Below are positions 37,707 to 45,972 of a stretch of DNA of 64,000 bases, piece by piece. Origin of the DNA: Streptomyces narbonensis (lineage in GTDB: Bacteria; Actinomycetota; Actinomycetes; Streptomycetales; Streptomycetaceae); NCBI RefSeq assembly GCF_014649015.1, contig NZ_BMSF01000001.1, positions 496,001-560,000 on the forward strand. Direction: 5' to 3'. A program made the position numbers and the translations under genes. Every line of letters starts with the position of its first letter. Within the stretch, counting starts at the first letter, position 1. The notes under the pieces were generated by a model. The model saw only the letters and a list, made by a program, of their open reading frames with translations. It made no database searches and was not told the origin of the DNA.

Positions 37707-39488
37707 TCAGACCAGGCCGTGGGCGTACGCGTAGGCCGTCGCGGCGGCCCGGGAGCCCACGCCCAGCTTGGCGAAGATGTTGTTCAGGTGCCGGGAGACC
37801 GTGTGCTCGCTGATCACCAGCGCCTGGGCGATGTCCTTGTTCGTGCCGCCCCCGGCGACCAGCCGCAGGACCTCCGCCTCGCGGGCCGTGAGACCGCCCG
37901 GCAGCCGCCGCCGCTTCCCGCCGGAGAGCAGCGCCGCCGCGCGCCGGGCGTCCGGTACGGCGCCGAGCCGCTCGAAGACCGTCCGGGCGGCCGCCAGCTC
38001 CAGCCGGGCCGCCTCCTCGTCGCCCACCGCCCGGTCCGCCGCCGCGAGCAGCATCCGCACCTGCGCGGCCTCGTACGGGACACGGAGCTCCAGCCAGCCG
38101 GCGAGCGCCTGCCGCAGGAGCGGCAGCGCCCGCTCGTGGGCGGGGGTGCCGGGCGCGGTGCCCGTTTCGGCGCCCGCCAGGGCCACCGCGCCGCGCGCCG
38201 TGTCGGCGATCGCCCGCAGCAGCGGTACGTCTCCGGCCAGCGTGTCCAGCTCGTCCGCCGCCTCCGCCGCTCCCGGTACGTCTCCGACGGCGAGGGCCAC
38301 CTCGGTGGTGGCGCCGAGCAGGCGGGCCCGGCCGAGGAGGTCGTGGCGGGAGTCGCCCGCACAGGCCAGGGCCAGCCTCAGTCCCGCCACCGCCGCGTCC
38401 GTCCGGCCCTGGGCGAGCCGCAGCAGCGCCAGGCCCGGCTGTGGGATCCGGCCCAGCTCGTGGGCGTGCGCGTACGAGACGGTCGCCGCGTCGAGCCTGC
38501 CCTGGCGCCGCTGGACGTCCCCGGCGGCGTAGTACGCGGCCGCCGCCGACTCCAGGCAGTCCGCCGGGACCTCCCGGCACGCCTGCCGGGCCTCCGCCTC
38601 CGCGAGCGCCCAGGAGCCCAGCAGGTCCAGCACGTCGACCCGGTGCGCCCGGCACACTCCTCGGAAGGGGTTCTCCCCGGACGGCAGGGCCGCGGGCACG
38701 GGCTCGTCGTCCCCCTCGCCGTGCCCTTCGGGCGGACGCCCCGCCCAGGGCGGGGCGCACCACTCCATCGCCGCGTTCGTCCACTCGACCGCGCGCGGGA
38801 AGTCCGCCGCCTCCATGCACTGGGTGAGGGCCAGACAGTAGAGCCAGCCCGTGACCATGCCGCTCAGTTCGCCCGCCGTCGCGGCGCAGATCGCGTCGTC
38901 GAGGAGCGACAGCGCCTCCGCGCGGCGGCCCTGGGCGAGCAGCGTCGAGGAGGCGGCCTGGCGGCTGAGGGCGAGGAGATCGGGGCTTCCGGAGCCGACG
39001 GCGAGGCGGGTCATGCGGTCGCTCGCCGCGAGGGCGCCGGCGGGGTCGCCGTGGGCCAGGGCCTCTTCCGCGTCCGTCCAGGCGAGGAAGCACTGCTCGG
39101 GGCAGTCCGGCAGGCCCTCCAAGTGGTGGCGGGCGCGGTGCAGCCAGCCGGAGGCGGCCGCGGGCCGCCCCAGGCCCGCGTACTCGTAATGGAGCCACCA
39201 GGCTTCGAGGCCGGCGCCGCGGTGGTCGTCGGCCGCCACGTAGGCGGAGTGGGCCCTCAGCCGGGCGGCGACCGACTCGTCGACGTGTCCGGACCACCAG
39301 GCCGCGTCCGCCAGCGCGGACAGGTCGGTGGCGGTGAGCGCCCGGGTGGGATGGAGGTCCTGCGCGTGCAGGAGTGCGTACGCCTCGGCCCAGGACTCCC
39401 GGGCCACCGCGTCGCGGGCGTGCTCGACCGTGTCGGCCGTCCCGGCTCCGGCGGTCGCGTCGGCGGTGTGCAGTGTGGGTGCGGACAT
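37707..39488 (-). CDS. LuxR-family regulator with TPR-like sensor region
   Basis: A 593-residue regulator. Residues 1-515 are helical TPR-like repeats rich in Ala (EAYALLHAQDLHPTRAL, AASDRMTRLAVGSGSPD). The C-terminal LuxR HTH (about 525-590) is LTAREAEVLRLVAGGGTNKD followed by ISEHTVSRHLNNIFAKLGV. It lacks the N-terminal P-loop of LAL-type regulators. It starts at ATG 39488, 2 nt after a 19-bp hairpin that contains its purine-rich ribosome-binding region. fprA is upstream on the same strand. Confidence 0.87.
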   Translation of the reverse strand: MSAPTLHTADATAGAGTADTVEHARDAVARESWAEAYALLHAQDLHPTRALTATDLSALADAAWWSGHVDESVAARLRAHSAYVAADDHRGAGLEAWWLHYEYAGLGRPAAASGWLHRARHHLEGLPDCPEQCFLAWTDAEEALAHGDPAGALAASDRMTRLAVGSGSPDLLALSRQAASSTLLAQGRRAEALSLLDDAICAATAGELSGMVTGWLYCLALTQCMEAADFPRAVEWTNAAMEWCAPPWAGRPPEGHGEGDDEPVPAALPSGENPFRGVCRAHRVDVLDLLGSWALAEAEARQACREVPADCLESAAAAYYAAGDVQRRQGRLDAATVSYAHAHELGRIPQPGLALLRLAQGRTDAAVAGLRLALACAGDSRHDLLGRARLLGATTEVALAVGDVPGAAEAADELDTLAGDVPLLRAIADTARGAVALAGAETGTAPGTPAHERALPLLRQALAGWLELRVPYEAAQVRMLLAAADRAVGDEEAARLELAAARTVFERLGAVPDARRAAALLSGGKRRRLPGGLTAREAEVLRLVAGGGTNKDIAQALVISEHTVSRHLNNIFAKLGVGSRAAATAYAYAHGLV

Positions 39489-39490
39489 GG

Positions 39491-39538
39491 CCTCGCCCCT
39501 TCCCGGTCCTTTCAGGGTAGGACCGGGAAGGGGCGAGG
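39491..39538 (-). terminator. 19-bp hairpin between fprA and the luxR-type gene
   Basis: A perfect 19-bp stem (39491-39509 with 39520-39538) with a 10-nt loop lies 20 nt after the fprA stop. On the minus strand, the arm nearest the next ATG contains GGGAAGGGGCGAGG, which includes the only plausible Shine-Dalgarno for the LuxR gene. It may therefore both end fprA transcripts and mask translation of the regulator. Confidence 0.8.
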
Positions 39539-39558
39539 GCCTCGGCTCGCGCCGGTGA

Positions 39559-40929
39559 CTACTGGATGGCGCCGCTCGCGCGCAGCATGTCCTCGCGCTC
39601 GACGATCTTCACGCGCTCGCGACCCTGCGGCTCGCCGAGCGCCTTCTCGGCGGCGTCCAGGGCGTACCAGCCCTCCCACGTCGTGTACGTGATGCCCTTG
39701 CCCTCCAGGAAGGACACGACCGCGTCCGCCTCCGGGGTCTCGGGCGTCAGCAGACGGCCGTTCGCGAAGTCGTCCAGCAGGTTCGCGACGGTCTCGTTGG
39801 CGTCGCCCTTGGTGTGGCCGATGAGGCCGACGGGGCCGCGGCGGATCCAGCCGGTGCAGTACGTGGAGGCCAGGTGCTCGCCGGTCTCCTCGATGACCCG
39901 GCCGCCCTGGTCGGGGATGGTGCCGGTCGTGGTGTCCCACGGGATCTTCGGGAGCTCGTCGGAGAGGTAGCCGACCGCGCGGTAGACGGCGGACACGTCC
40001 CAGTCGGTGGTGGCGCCGGTGCCCGTGACGTTGCCGGTGCCGTCGAGCTCGGTGCGCTCGGTGCGCAGGCCCACGACCTTGCCGTCCTCGCCGAGGATCT
40101 CGACGGGCGACTCGAAGAAGTGCAGGAAGAGCTTGTGCGGGCGGTCGCCGACGTCGCGGATCGCCCAGTTCTCCAGGGTCTTCGCGACCATGTCGGTCTG
40201 CTTGTTCTTGCGCCGCTCGGCGATCGAGCCCTCGTCGTAGTCGATGTCCTCGGGGTTGACGATGACCTCGATGGTGGGGGAGTGGTCCAGCTCGCGCAGC
40301 TCCATGGGGCTGAACTTGGCCTGGGCCGGGCCACGACGGCCGAAGACGTGGATCTCGACGGCCTTGTTGACCTTGAGACCGTCGTAGACGTTCGCCGGGA
40401 TCTCGGTCGGGAGGAGCTCGTCCGCCGTCTTGGCGAGGATGCGGGCGATGTCGAGCGCCACGTTGCCGACGCCGAGGACGGCGACCTTCTCGGCCTCCAG
40501 CGGCCAGGTGCGCGGGACGTCCGGGTGGCCGTCGTACCAGGAGGCGAAGTCGGCGGCGCCGTACGAACCGTCGAGCTCGACGCCCGGTATGCGGAGCTCG
40601 CGGTCGAACATGGCGCCGGTTGAGAAGACCACCGCGTCGTAGAAGGAGCGCAGGTCGTCGAGGTGGACGTCGGTGCCGTAGTTCACGTTGCCGAAGAGAC
40701 GGACCTGCGGCTTGTCGAGCACCTGGTGCAGCGCTGTGATGATGCCCTTGATGCGCGGGTGGTCCGGCGCCACGCCGTAGCGGATCAGGCCGAAGGGGGC
40801 GGGCATCCGCTCGAAGATGTCGATGGACACGCCCGGCTCGGTGGCGGCGTCGGACTTCAGCAGCGCGTCGGCGGCGTAGATGCCGGCGGGGCCGGCGCCG
40901 ACGATCGCGACCCGGAGGGGGCGGGGCAT
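39559..40929 (-). CDS. fprA: ferredoxin-NADP(+) reductase, FprA family
   Basis: A 456-residue FAD/NADP flavoprotein of the adrenodoxin reductase type, passing electrons from NADPH to ferredoxin. The FAD motif is VAIVGAGPAGIYAADAL (residues 7-23). The NADP motif is VAVLGVGNVALDIARIL with HVFGRRGPAQAKFS. The C-terminal FAD contact is YCTGWIRRGPVGLIGHTKGDA. It typically serves P450s or iron metabolism. A candidate iron box is 47 bp upstream and a strong hairpin downstream. Confidence 0.93.
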   Translation of the reverse strand: MPRPLRVAIVGAGPAGIYAADALLKSDAATEPGVSIDIFERMPAPFGLIRYGVAPDHPRIKGIITALHQVLDKPQVRLFGNVNYGTDVHLDDLRSFYDAVVFSTGAMFDRELRIPGVELDGSYGAADFASWYDGHPDVPRTWPLEAEKVAVLGVGNVALDIARILAKTADELLPTEIPANVYDGLKVNKAVEIHVFGRRGPAQAKFSPMELRELDHSPTIEVIVNPEDIDYDEGSIAERRKNKQTDMVAKTLENWAIRDVGDRPHKLFLHFFESPVEILGEDGKVVGLRTERTELDGTGNVTGTGATTDWDVSAVYRAVGYLSDELPKIPWDTTTGTIPDQGGRVIEETGEHLASTYCTGWIRRGPVGLIGHTKGDANETVANLLDDFANGRLLTPETPEADAVVSFLEGKGITYTTWEGWYALDAAEKALGEPQGRERVKIVEREDMLRASGAIQ

Positions 40930-40975
40930 GACGGGATTCCCTTCGCAAGCGAGGTGGCGGCGAAGCCGCCGACAC

Positions 40976-40993
40976 TTAGGTCACCCTAAATAA
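40976..40993 (-). promoter_or_regulatory. candidate iron box (DmdR/IdeR-like) before fprA
   Basis: TTAGGTCACCCTAAATAA contains the near-palindrome TTAGG-TCAC-CCTAA. On the coding strand it resembles the right-hand part of the actinobacterial iron-box consensus (half-site CACCTAA), but the fit over 19 bp is incomplete. It lies 47 bp upstream of the fprA ATG. A link to iron control is reasonable for a ferredoxin reductase but is inferred. Confidence 0.5.
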
Positions 40994-41096
40994 CAACACG
41001 CGCAAAGTGGTACCCGGGCCCGGTCTATGGACTCATAAGCCAGACTTATGAGTTCTATAGGCGAGACTTGGGGCCTCGTGGGGCAGGCCCCGGGGG

Positions 41097-41897
41097 TCAG
41101 CTCTGGGCGGCGGCTTCCACCATCAGCCCGACCGTCGCTGCCGCCCCGAGGATCCCGCAGAAGAGGAGGAACACTCCCGCTGTGAGGCCGAGGCGCTGCA
41201 TGAATCCCGGCCGCAGCGTGACGACGTCCGCCGGGTCCTCCCGGTCGTACGCGACCTCCAGGTAAGGCCCCCCGCCGAAGTGGATGACGGCGCGGTGCAG
41301 CCCGGTGGCGTCGACGTAGAGCCACGACCCCGGCAGATTGGCCGGCCGGGCGAACTCCTGGGCGCCGTGCTTGCGGATGCGCCGCCTGTGGAGCCAGTCC
41401 GTCAGTTCGTGCTGGCTGCCCGCGAGGCATGCGACGGTGAAGCTCATGAGCGGGACGGTGAGGACGGGGTAGAGGGCGCCTCCGGTCATCCCGCCGACCA
41501 CGGCCATGACGACGGTCGCCACGAGGCCCGCGAGCGAAAGCCGCTTCAACCGGCGCATGGCCCGCTGGGCCCGGCGCGTCCTCCGGGTGTCGCAGACGAC
41601 GAGGGAAAGGCCGTCGACCTCCTCGTCGGGTTCGAGCAGCAAGGAGTTCACCCCGTCGGCGAAGGCGACGGCGTGAGCCTCGTCCACCCCCTCGATCCGG
41701 TACACCACCGGCGTCGCCCCGGCGGGCGCCCGCAGCTCGACGGCGACCGCCGCCCCCTCGGCCCGCACCCGGGCCACGGCCTCCCCGGGGATGTTGAACT
41801 GCTCGTGCCGGCTCCGCAGGAGCAGTCCCTCGGGGATGGCGGAGAGGTTGGTGTGGTCCTCACCCTTGAGCACGGGTATGGACGCGATGATCGACAT
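41097..41897 (-). CDS. hypothetical membrane protein
   Basis: A 266-residue protein from ATG 41897 (MSIIASIPVLKGEDHTNLSA). A soluble N-terminal half is followed by two closely spaced hydrophobic segments (LAGLVATVVMAVVGGMTGGA, YPVLTVPLMSFTVACLAG), a basic loop, and a C-terminal helix (LGLTAGVFLLFCGILGAAAT). No catalytic motif or family is recognised. The longer upstream frame is Ser/Pro-rich and overlaps the DUF397 gene, so it was rejected. Confidence 0.7.
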   Translation of the reverse strand: MSIIASIPVLKGEDHTNLSAIPEGLLLRSRHEQFNIPGEAVARVRAEGAAVAVELRAPAGATPVVYRIEGVDEAHAVAFADGVNSLLLEPDEEVDGLSLVVCDTRRTRRAQRAMRRLKRLSLAGLVATVVMAVVGGMTGGALYPVLTVPLMSFTVACLAGSQHELTDWLHRRRIRKHGAQEFARPANLPGSWLYVDATGLHRAVIHFGGGPYLEVAYDREDPADVVTLRPGFMQRLGLTAGVFLLFCGILGAAATVGLMVEAAAQS

Positions 41898-41952
41898 GGC
41901 GGGATCGTAGGGGCGGGAGCCCGCCGTTGTCAGCGAGTGGACGCCACGGCCG

Positions 41953-42150
41953 TCATCCGGCGACGACGCCGGCGATGAACGCGGACCAGGCGGCGACGGG
42001 GATGACGAGGGCGGGGCCGTCGGTGGCCTTGCTGTCCCGGACGGGGACGACGCCGGGGACGTCGTGCGAGACCTCGACGCAGTCGCCGCCGTCACCGTTG
42101 CTGTAGGAGCTCTTGAACCAGTTGGCGTTGCTCAGGTCGTACTGGCGCAT
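41953..42150 (-). CDS. DUF397 family protein
   Basis: A 65-residue protein, MRQYDLSNANWFKSSYSNGD, with the DUF397 hallmark W-x-K-SSYS and DCVEVS, then VPVRDSK. Such proteins are encoded next to XRE/DUF5753 regulators in very many Streptomyces loci and probably partner them. The start lies inside the last codons of the XRE gene (19-bp overlap), so the two are translationally linked. Confidence 0.92.
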   Translation of the reverse strand: MRQYDLSNANWFKSSYSNGDGGDCVEVSHDVPGVVPVRDSKATDGPALVIPVAAWSAFIAGVVAG

Positions 42151-42965
42151 CGTCTGTAGTCCTCCGCCGCCGACTCGATCAGGGTCAGGGACGCCTCCGG
42201 CGACAAGGTTGCGACCCTGAGCAGATCGTAGGTGCGCTGTGCTTGCTTCACCACCGCCGGATCGTCGAGCAGCGTCCCCGAAAAGGCCGTCTCCGTATAG
42301 GCCGTTGGCGGCTGGTCCTCGAACTCCATGAGCTTGAGTGTGCCGGTCATGTGCGCGTGTGCGCCGACTGAGCGAGGCAGGACCGCCACCAGTGCCCGTC
42401 GTTCCCGCGCCAGCGTTGCGATGTGGCCCAGCGTCGCCGCCATTACCGACGGACCTCCCACAGGCGTGAGCAGCGTGTTCTCGTGCAGAACTACCCAATA
42501 CTCGGGCCTTGTAGTGCTTCGGAGGATCGCTGCCCTGTCGATCCGTGCGGTGACCTTCTCCTCGATGAACTCCTCCGTGGCGAACGCGTGCGTCGCCACC
42601 GTCACCGCCCTTGCGTACTCGGGGGTCTGCATCAGCCCGGGTACGACCACCGGCGCGAACTCGCAGATTCTCGTCGCCACCGCCTCAAGCTCCGCCACCT
42701 CGTGGAAATAGGAGGCGTACGGCGACTTGTTGATGAGTTTGCGCACCGTCCGTTCGAAAATACCGCCGGTTTGTAGGACCTCGTCGAGCCTCTGTGCCAC
42801 ATCAAGCTGCGGCCTTCGAATTCCCTGCTCGAAAAGTCCGATGTACCCACCGGACACGAACACCCGTGCGCCCAGATCGCCCTGGGAGAACCCCGCCGTC
42901 TCCCGGCGGTCCTTGAGGAGCTCCCCGAAGAACTCCCACGCCTCGTCCTGCTTGCCCTTGGCCAT
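42132..42965 (-). CDS. XRE-family regulator with DUF5753 domain
   Basis: A 277-residue regulator. The N-terminal HTH (about 10-75) has RRETAGFSQGDLGARVFVSG and YIGLFEQGIRRP. A DUF5753 effector-like domain follows (VVVPGLMQTPEYARAVTVA, WVVLHENTLLTPVGGP). With the overlapping DUF397 gene it forms the classic Streptomyces regulator pair, several of which affect development or antibiotic synthesis. It is divergent from two small genes, probably its targets. The codon usage looks a little less GC-biased than the neighbours. Confidence 0.92.
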   Translation of the reverse strand: MAKGKQDEAWEFFGELLKDRRETAGFSQGDLGARVFVSGGYIGLFEQGIRRPQLDVAQRLDEVLQTGGIFERTVRKLINKSPYASYFHEVAELEAVATRICEFAPVVVPGLMQTPEYARAVTVATHAFATEEFIEEKVTARIDRAAILRSTTRPEYWVVLHENTLLTPVGGPSVMAATLGHIATLARERRALVAVLPRSVGAHAHMTGTLKLMEFEDQPPTAYTETAFSGTLLDDPAVVKQAQRTYDLLRVATLSPEASLTLIESAAEDYRRCASTT

Positions 42966-43097
42966 GGATTAACTCTCCAACCCTACGCCGCAGTTGTACG
43001 ACCTGCGCATCTGCCGATTCTACGGATCCCGACCCACCCTGGAGAGGCGAAGCGGGAAATGGATTCAGAAAGGCATACGTTGGTGAAGGAAGACATC

Positions 43098-43319
43098 ATG
43101 AAGACGACCACGGGGGCACTCGAAGCCACGCAAGAGGCAGTGACGGAATTGCGCGAGGCGCTCGCGAGGGCGGGAATCACCCTCCCCTCGCTCGGGCTCG
43201 ACGTCGTCACCCTCGCCGCCGACCCCCCGAGGCCGCTCGTCGAATTGGGATGCTGCACGGCGGAAACGGCGCGGCTCATCGCCGCGGCCCTGCTGCCGGG
43301 GGAGGAGGACAGGCCATGA
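43098..43319 (+). CDS. small hypothetical protein (XRE/DUF397 locus)
   Basis: A 73-residue protein from ATG 43098, with GAAGGAAG upstream; an in-frame ATG at 43059 would add 13 residues. The helical N terminus (ALEATQEAVTELREALARAG) is followed by LPSLGLDVVTLAADPPRPLV and LGCCTAETARLIAAAL. No family is known to me, but similar small genes sit beside many XRE/DUF397 pairs. Its stop overlaps the next start (ATGA). Confidence 0.7.
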   Translation: MKTTTGALEATQEAVTELREALARAGITLPSLGLDVVTLAADPPRPLVELGCCTAETARLIAAALLPGEEDRP

Positions 43320-43531
43320 CACTGCCCATCGGGTCGTACGTCGTGGAGATCCGCACCGGACGGGTCGGGAGAGTCATGGGGCACGAGGGGCCCTACGTCC
43401 AGATCCGCCCGCTCGGTGGCGGGCGGGAGTGGGACGTGGAGCCCGAGGGTGTGCGCGAGGCGACCTCGTCCGAGCGGCTGAGCGCCGCCACGGCCCACGT
43501 CAACGCCCGGAGCCGGGGCGAGGTGCCCTGA
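43316..43531 (+). CDS. small hypothetical protein (XRE/DUF397 locus)
   Basis: A 71-residue protein, MTLPIGSYVVEIRTGRVGRV, rich in beta-prone residues (GHEGPYVQIRPLGGGREWDVEPEGV), suggestive of a small SH3-like barrel. It is coupled to the preceding gene by the ATGA overlap, with GGAGGAGG upstream. It has no signal peptide. It is convergent with the mycothiol-type enzyme gene. Confidence 0.72.
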   Translation: MTLPIGSYVVEIRTGRVGRVMGHEGPYVQIRPLGGGREWDVEPEGVREATSSERLSAATAHVNARSRGEVP

Positions 43532-43562
43532 AGGTCCCGCGCCCCCGGCCGCGCGGTGCGCG

Positions 43563-44195
43563 TCACTCCGGCCGGTGGAGCGTGCGGCCGAACGCGAGCA
43601 GGAGGAGTTCCCGGGCGGGGCGGCTCACCACCCGGGAGCCGGTCCCGTACGACCAGTCCAGGTCGGTGGCCCGCAGGACGGTGCCGTCGAGGTCCGCCCC
43701 GAAGAAGCGCAGCGACCGAGGGGTGACCGTCCCCAGCAGGATCCGCAGGCGCTCCTCGGGGACGCGGCGCCCGAGGCCGAGCGGGACGGTGATGTCCAGG
43801 CCGTGGACCACGTCGTGGCCGAGGGCCGCCGTCAGGCCGCCCGGCGGCTTCCAGGGATGGTGGGCGTTGTCCCGCAGGGCCGCCGCGAGTTCGCGCGGGG
43901 TGAGGGCGGCGGAGTCTCGGCGTGCGAGGCGGTCGGTCATCCGGTGCAGGTTGCCGCGGGCGCGGGCGAGCTCCAGCGCCGTCCTGCCGAGGGAGTACCG
44001 GAACCCCATGCTCATGTGGCCGGCGACCTCCCGTACGCGCCAGCCGTCACACAGCGTCGGTGCGTCCCACTGTTCGTCGGTCAGTCCGTCCAGGACGTCC
44101 GCGAGTTCGCGCCGCTCGGCCGCGATCTCCGCCCGTATCCGTGCTCGTATCCGTGCCCGTGCGTCTGCCCGCGTCCCCGCCGTCGTGGTGTCCAT
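43563..44195 (-). CDS. maleylpyruvate isomerase-like mycothiol-dependent protein
   Basis: A 210-residue DinB/MDMPI-fold protein. The family signature is ELADVLDGLTDEQWDAPTLC and GWRVREVAGHMSMG (metal-binding His), with a later GHDVVHGLDI His. The family uses mycothiol or is of unknown activity. An Arg/Ala repeat (ARARIRARIRAEIAAERR) precedes the fold. ATG 44195 is chosen; upstream frame residues do not match. It is divergent from a LysR regulator 71 bp away. Confidence 0.82.
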   Translation of the reverse strand: MDTTTAGTRADARARIRARIRAEIAAERRELADVLDGLTDEQWDAPTLCDGWRVREVAGHMSMGFRYSLGRTALELARARGNLHRMTDRLARRDSAALTPRELAAALRDNAHHPWKPPGGLTAALGHDVVHGLDITVPLGLGRRVPEERLRILLGTVTPRSLRFFGADLDGTVLRATDLDWSYGTGSRVVSRPARELLLLAFGRTLHRPE

Positions 44196-44266
44196 GGTCA
44201 CCAGCGTGGTGAACGGCTTGCCATAAGTCCAAGAGTGAGTTCTTCTCCCGACTAGAATCACTGGTT

Positions 44267-45214
44267 ATGGAGCTTCGCCAGCTGCAGTACTTCCTCGCCG
44301 TCGTCGAGGAGGCCAACTTCACCCGTGCCGCCGCCCGCCTCCATCTCGCGCAGCCGGGCGTGAGCGCGCAGATCCGGCAGCTCGAACGGGAGCTCGGGCA
44401 GCCGCTGCTCGACCGCTCCGGCCGGACCGTGACCGCGACCGCCGTCGGCGAGGCGGTCGTCCCCTTCGCGCGGGCGGCGCTCGCGGCCGTCGAGGGGCTG
44501 CGGCGGACCGTGGACGAGTACACCGGGCTCGTCCGGGGGCAGGTCACGATCGGGCTCGTGTCCGGCGCCGCCGCCGAGGAGTTCGACGTGGCCGCCGTCC
44601 TGGCCGACTTCCACGACGACCACCCGCAGGTCGAGATCTCCCTCACCGAGGACACCTCGGAGCGGATGCTGGCCGCCCTGCGCCGGGGCGAGCTCGACCT
44701 CGCCGTGATCGGCCTCGCCGACGAGGAGCCCCCGCAGGGCGTCGACCTCCAGGTCTTCGTCGACGTACCCCTGGTCGTCGCCGCGGCCCCGGACGACCCG
44801 CTGCTCGCCACCGCCGAGGGCGGCCGCACGGCGCTCCCGCTGGCCGCGCTCGAAGGCCGTCCCCTGATCAGCCTGCCGCGCGGCACCGGCCTGCGCGGGG
44901 TGCTGGAGCGCGCCTGCGCCCGGGCGGGCTTCCGGCCGCACGTCGCCTTCGAGGCCGCCGCGCCGCTGCTCCTCGCGCGGCTCGCCGCCCGGGGCCTCGG
45001 GATCGCCGTCCTCCCGGAGCTCCCGCCCGGCGCGGTGGCCGAGCTGGGGCTCCGGACCCTCCCCCTCGCCGAACCCGACCTCCGCGGCCGGGTCGCCCTG
45101 GCCTGGCCGGCGGACGGACCCGCGGCCCCGGCGGCCGAGGCCCTTCTCGCCCGTATGCGGAAAGCGTTCCCCGCGGTCGGAGTGCCCTCGCCGTACGGGA
45201 GAATGGCTCCATGA
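44267..45214 (+). CDS. LysR-family transcriptional regulator
   Basis: A 315-residue LTTR. The N-terminal winged HTH is MELRQLQYFLAVVEEANFTR with ARLHLAQPGVSAQIRQLE. The C-terminal periplasmic-binding-like effector domain is about 90-300 (GQVTIGLVSGAAAEEF, VPLVVAAAPDDPLL, GLGIAVLPELPPG). It probably controls the divergent mycothiol-type gene and itself. Its TGA overlaps the recO start (ATGA at 45211-45214). Confidence 0.92.
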   Translation: MELRQLQYFLAVVEEANFTRAAARLHLAQPGVSAQIRQLERELGQPLLDRSGRTVTATAVGEAVVPFARAALAAVEGLRRTVDEYTGLVRGQVTIGLVSGAAAEEFDVAAVLADFHDDHPQVEISLTEDTSERMLAALRRGELDLAVIGLADEEPPQGVDLQVFVDVPLVVAAAPDDPLLATAEGGRTALPLAALEGRPLISLPRGTGLRGVLERACARAGFRPHVAFEAAAPLLLARLAARGLGIAVLPELPPGAVAELGLRTLPLAEPDLRGRVALAWPADGPAAPAAEALLARMRKAFPAVGVPSPYGRMAP

Positions 45215-45960
45215 GTCTGTTCCGCGACGACGGCATCGTGCTGCGCACCCAGAAGCTGGGTGAAGCGGACCGCATCATCACGATCCTCACGCGCGGTCAC
45301 GGGCGCGTACGCGCTGTCGCACGCGGGGTGCGGCGGACGAAGTCCAAGTTCGGGGCGCGGCTCGAACCGTTCTCGCACGTGGACGTGCAGTTCTTCGCCC
45401 GGGGGAGTGAGCTGGTCGGACGCGGGCTGCCGCTCTGCACGCAGAGCGAGACGATCGCCGCGTACGGCGGCGGGATCGTCACCGACTACGCCCGGTACAC
45501 CGCCGGCACGGCCATGCTGGAGACGGCGGAACGGTTCACCGACCACGAGGGCGAACCCGCCGTCCAGCAGTACCTGCTGCTGGTCGGAGGCCTGCGGACG
45601 CTCGCCAGGGGCGAGCACGCGCCGCACCTCATCCTCGACGCCTTCCTGCTCCGCTCGCTCGCCGTGAACGGCTACGCGCCCAGCTTCGACGACTGCGCGA
45701 AATGCGGACTTCACGGGCCGAACCGGTTCTTTTCGGTCGGGGCGGGCGGGGTCATATGCGGCGACTGCCGGGTGCCCGGAAGCGTCGTACCCTCTGCGGA
45801 GGCCATCGGCCTGCTCAGCGCGCTGCTCACCGGCGACTGGGCGACGGCGGACGCGTGCGAGCCGCGTCACGTCAGGGAGGGCAGCGGACTCGTGTCCGCC
45901 TACCTGCACTGGCACCTGGAGCGCGGCCTGCGCTCCCTGCGGTACGTAGAGAAGAACTAG
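45211..45960 (+). CDS. recO: DNA repair protein RecO
   Basis: A 249-residue recombination mediator that works with RecR to load RecA. The OB-fold N terminus is MSLFRDDGIVLRTQKLGEAD. The central helical part follows, and a zinc-finger-like CAKCGLHG...CGDCRVPG motif is near 165-190. It overlaps the LysR stop by 4 bp and is followed by uppS after 12 bp, the usual actinobacterial order. Confidence 0.95.
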   Translation: MSLFRDDGIVLRTQKLGEADRIITILTRGHGRVRAVARGVRRTKSKFGARLEPFSHVDVQFFARGSELVGRGLPLCTQSETIAAYGGGIVTDYARYTAGTAMLETAERFTDHEGEPAVQQYLLLVGGLRTLARGEHAPHLILDAFLLRSLAVNGYAPSFDDCAKCGLHGPNRFFSVGAGGVICGDCRVPGSVVPSAEAIGLLSALLTGDWATADACEPRHVREGSGLVSAYLHWHLERGLRSLRYVEKN

Positions 45961-45972
45961 GAGAGACCACCC

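Noticed and set aside
35518..39692. Very long open frames on both strands (about 1260 and 1360 codons)
   Set aside because: They cross the TerB, FAD oxidoreductase and LuxR genes in wrong frames and read as Arg/Pro/Gly-rich noise.
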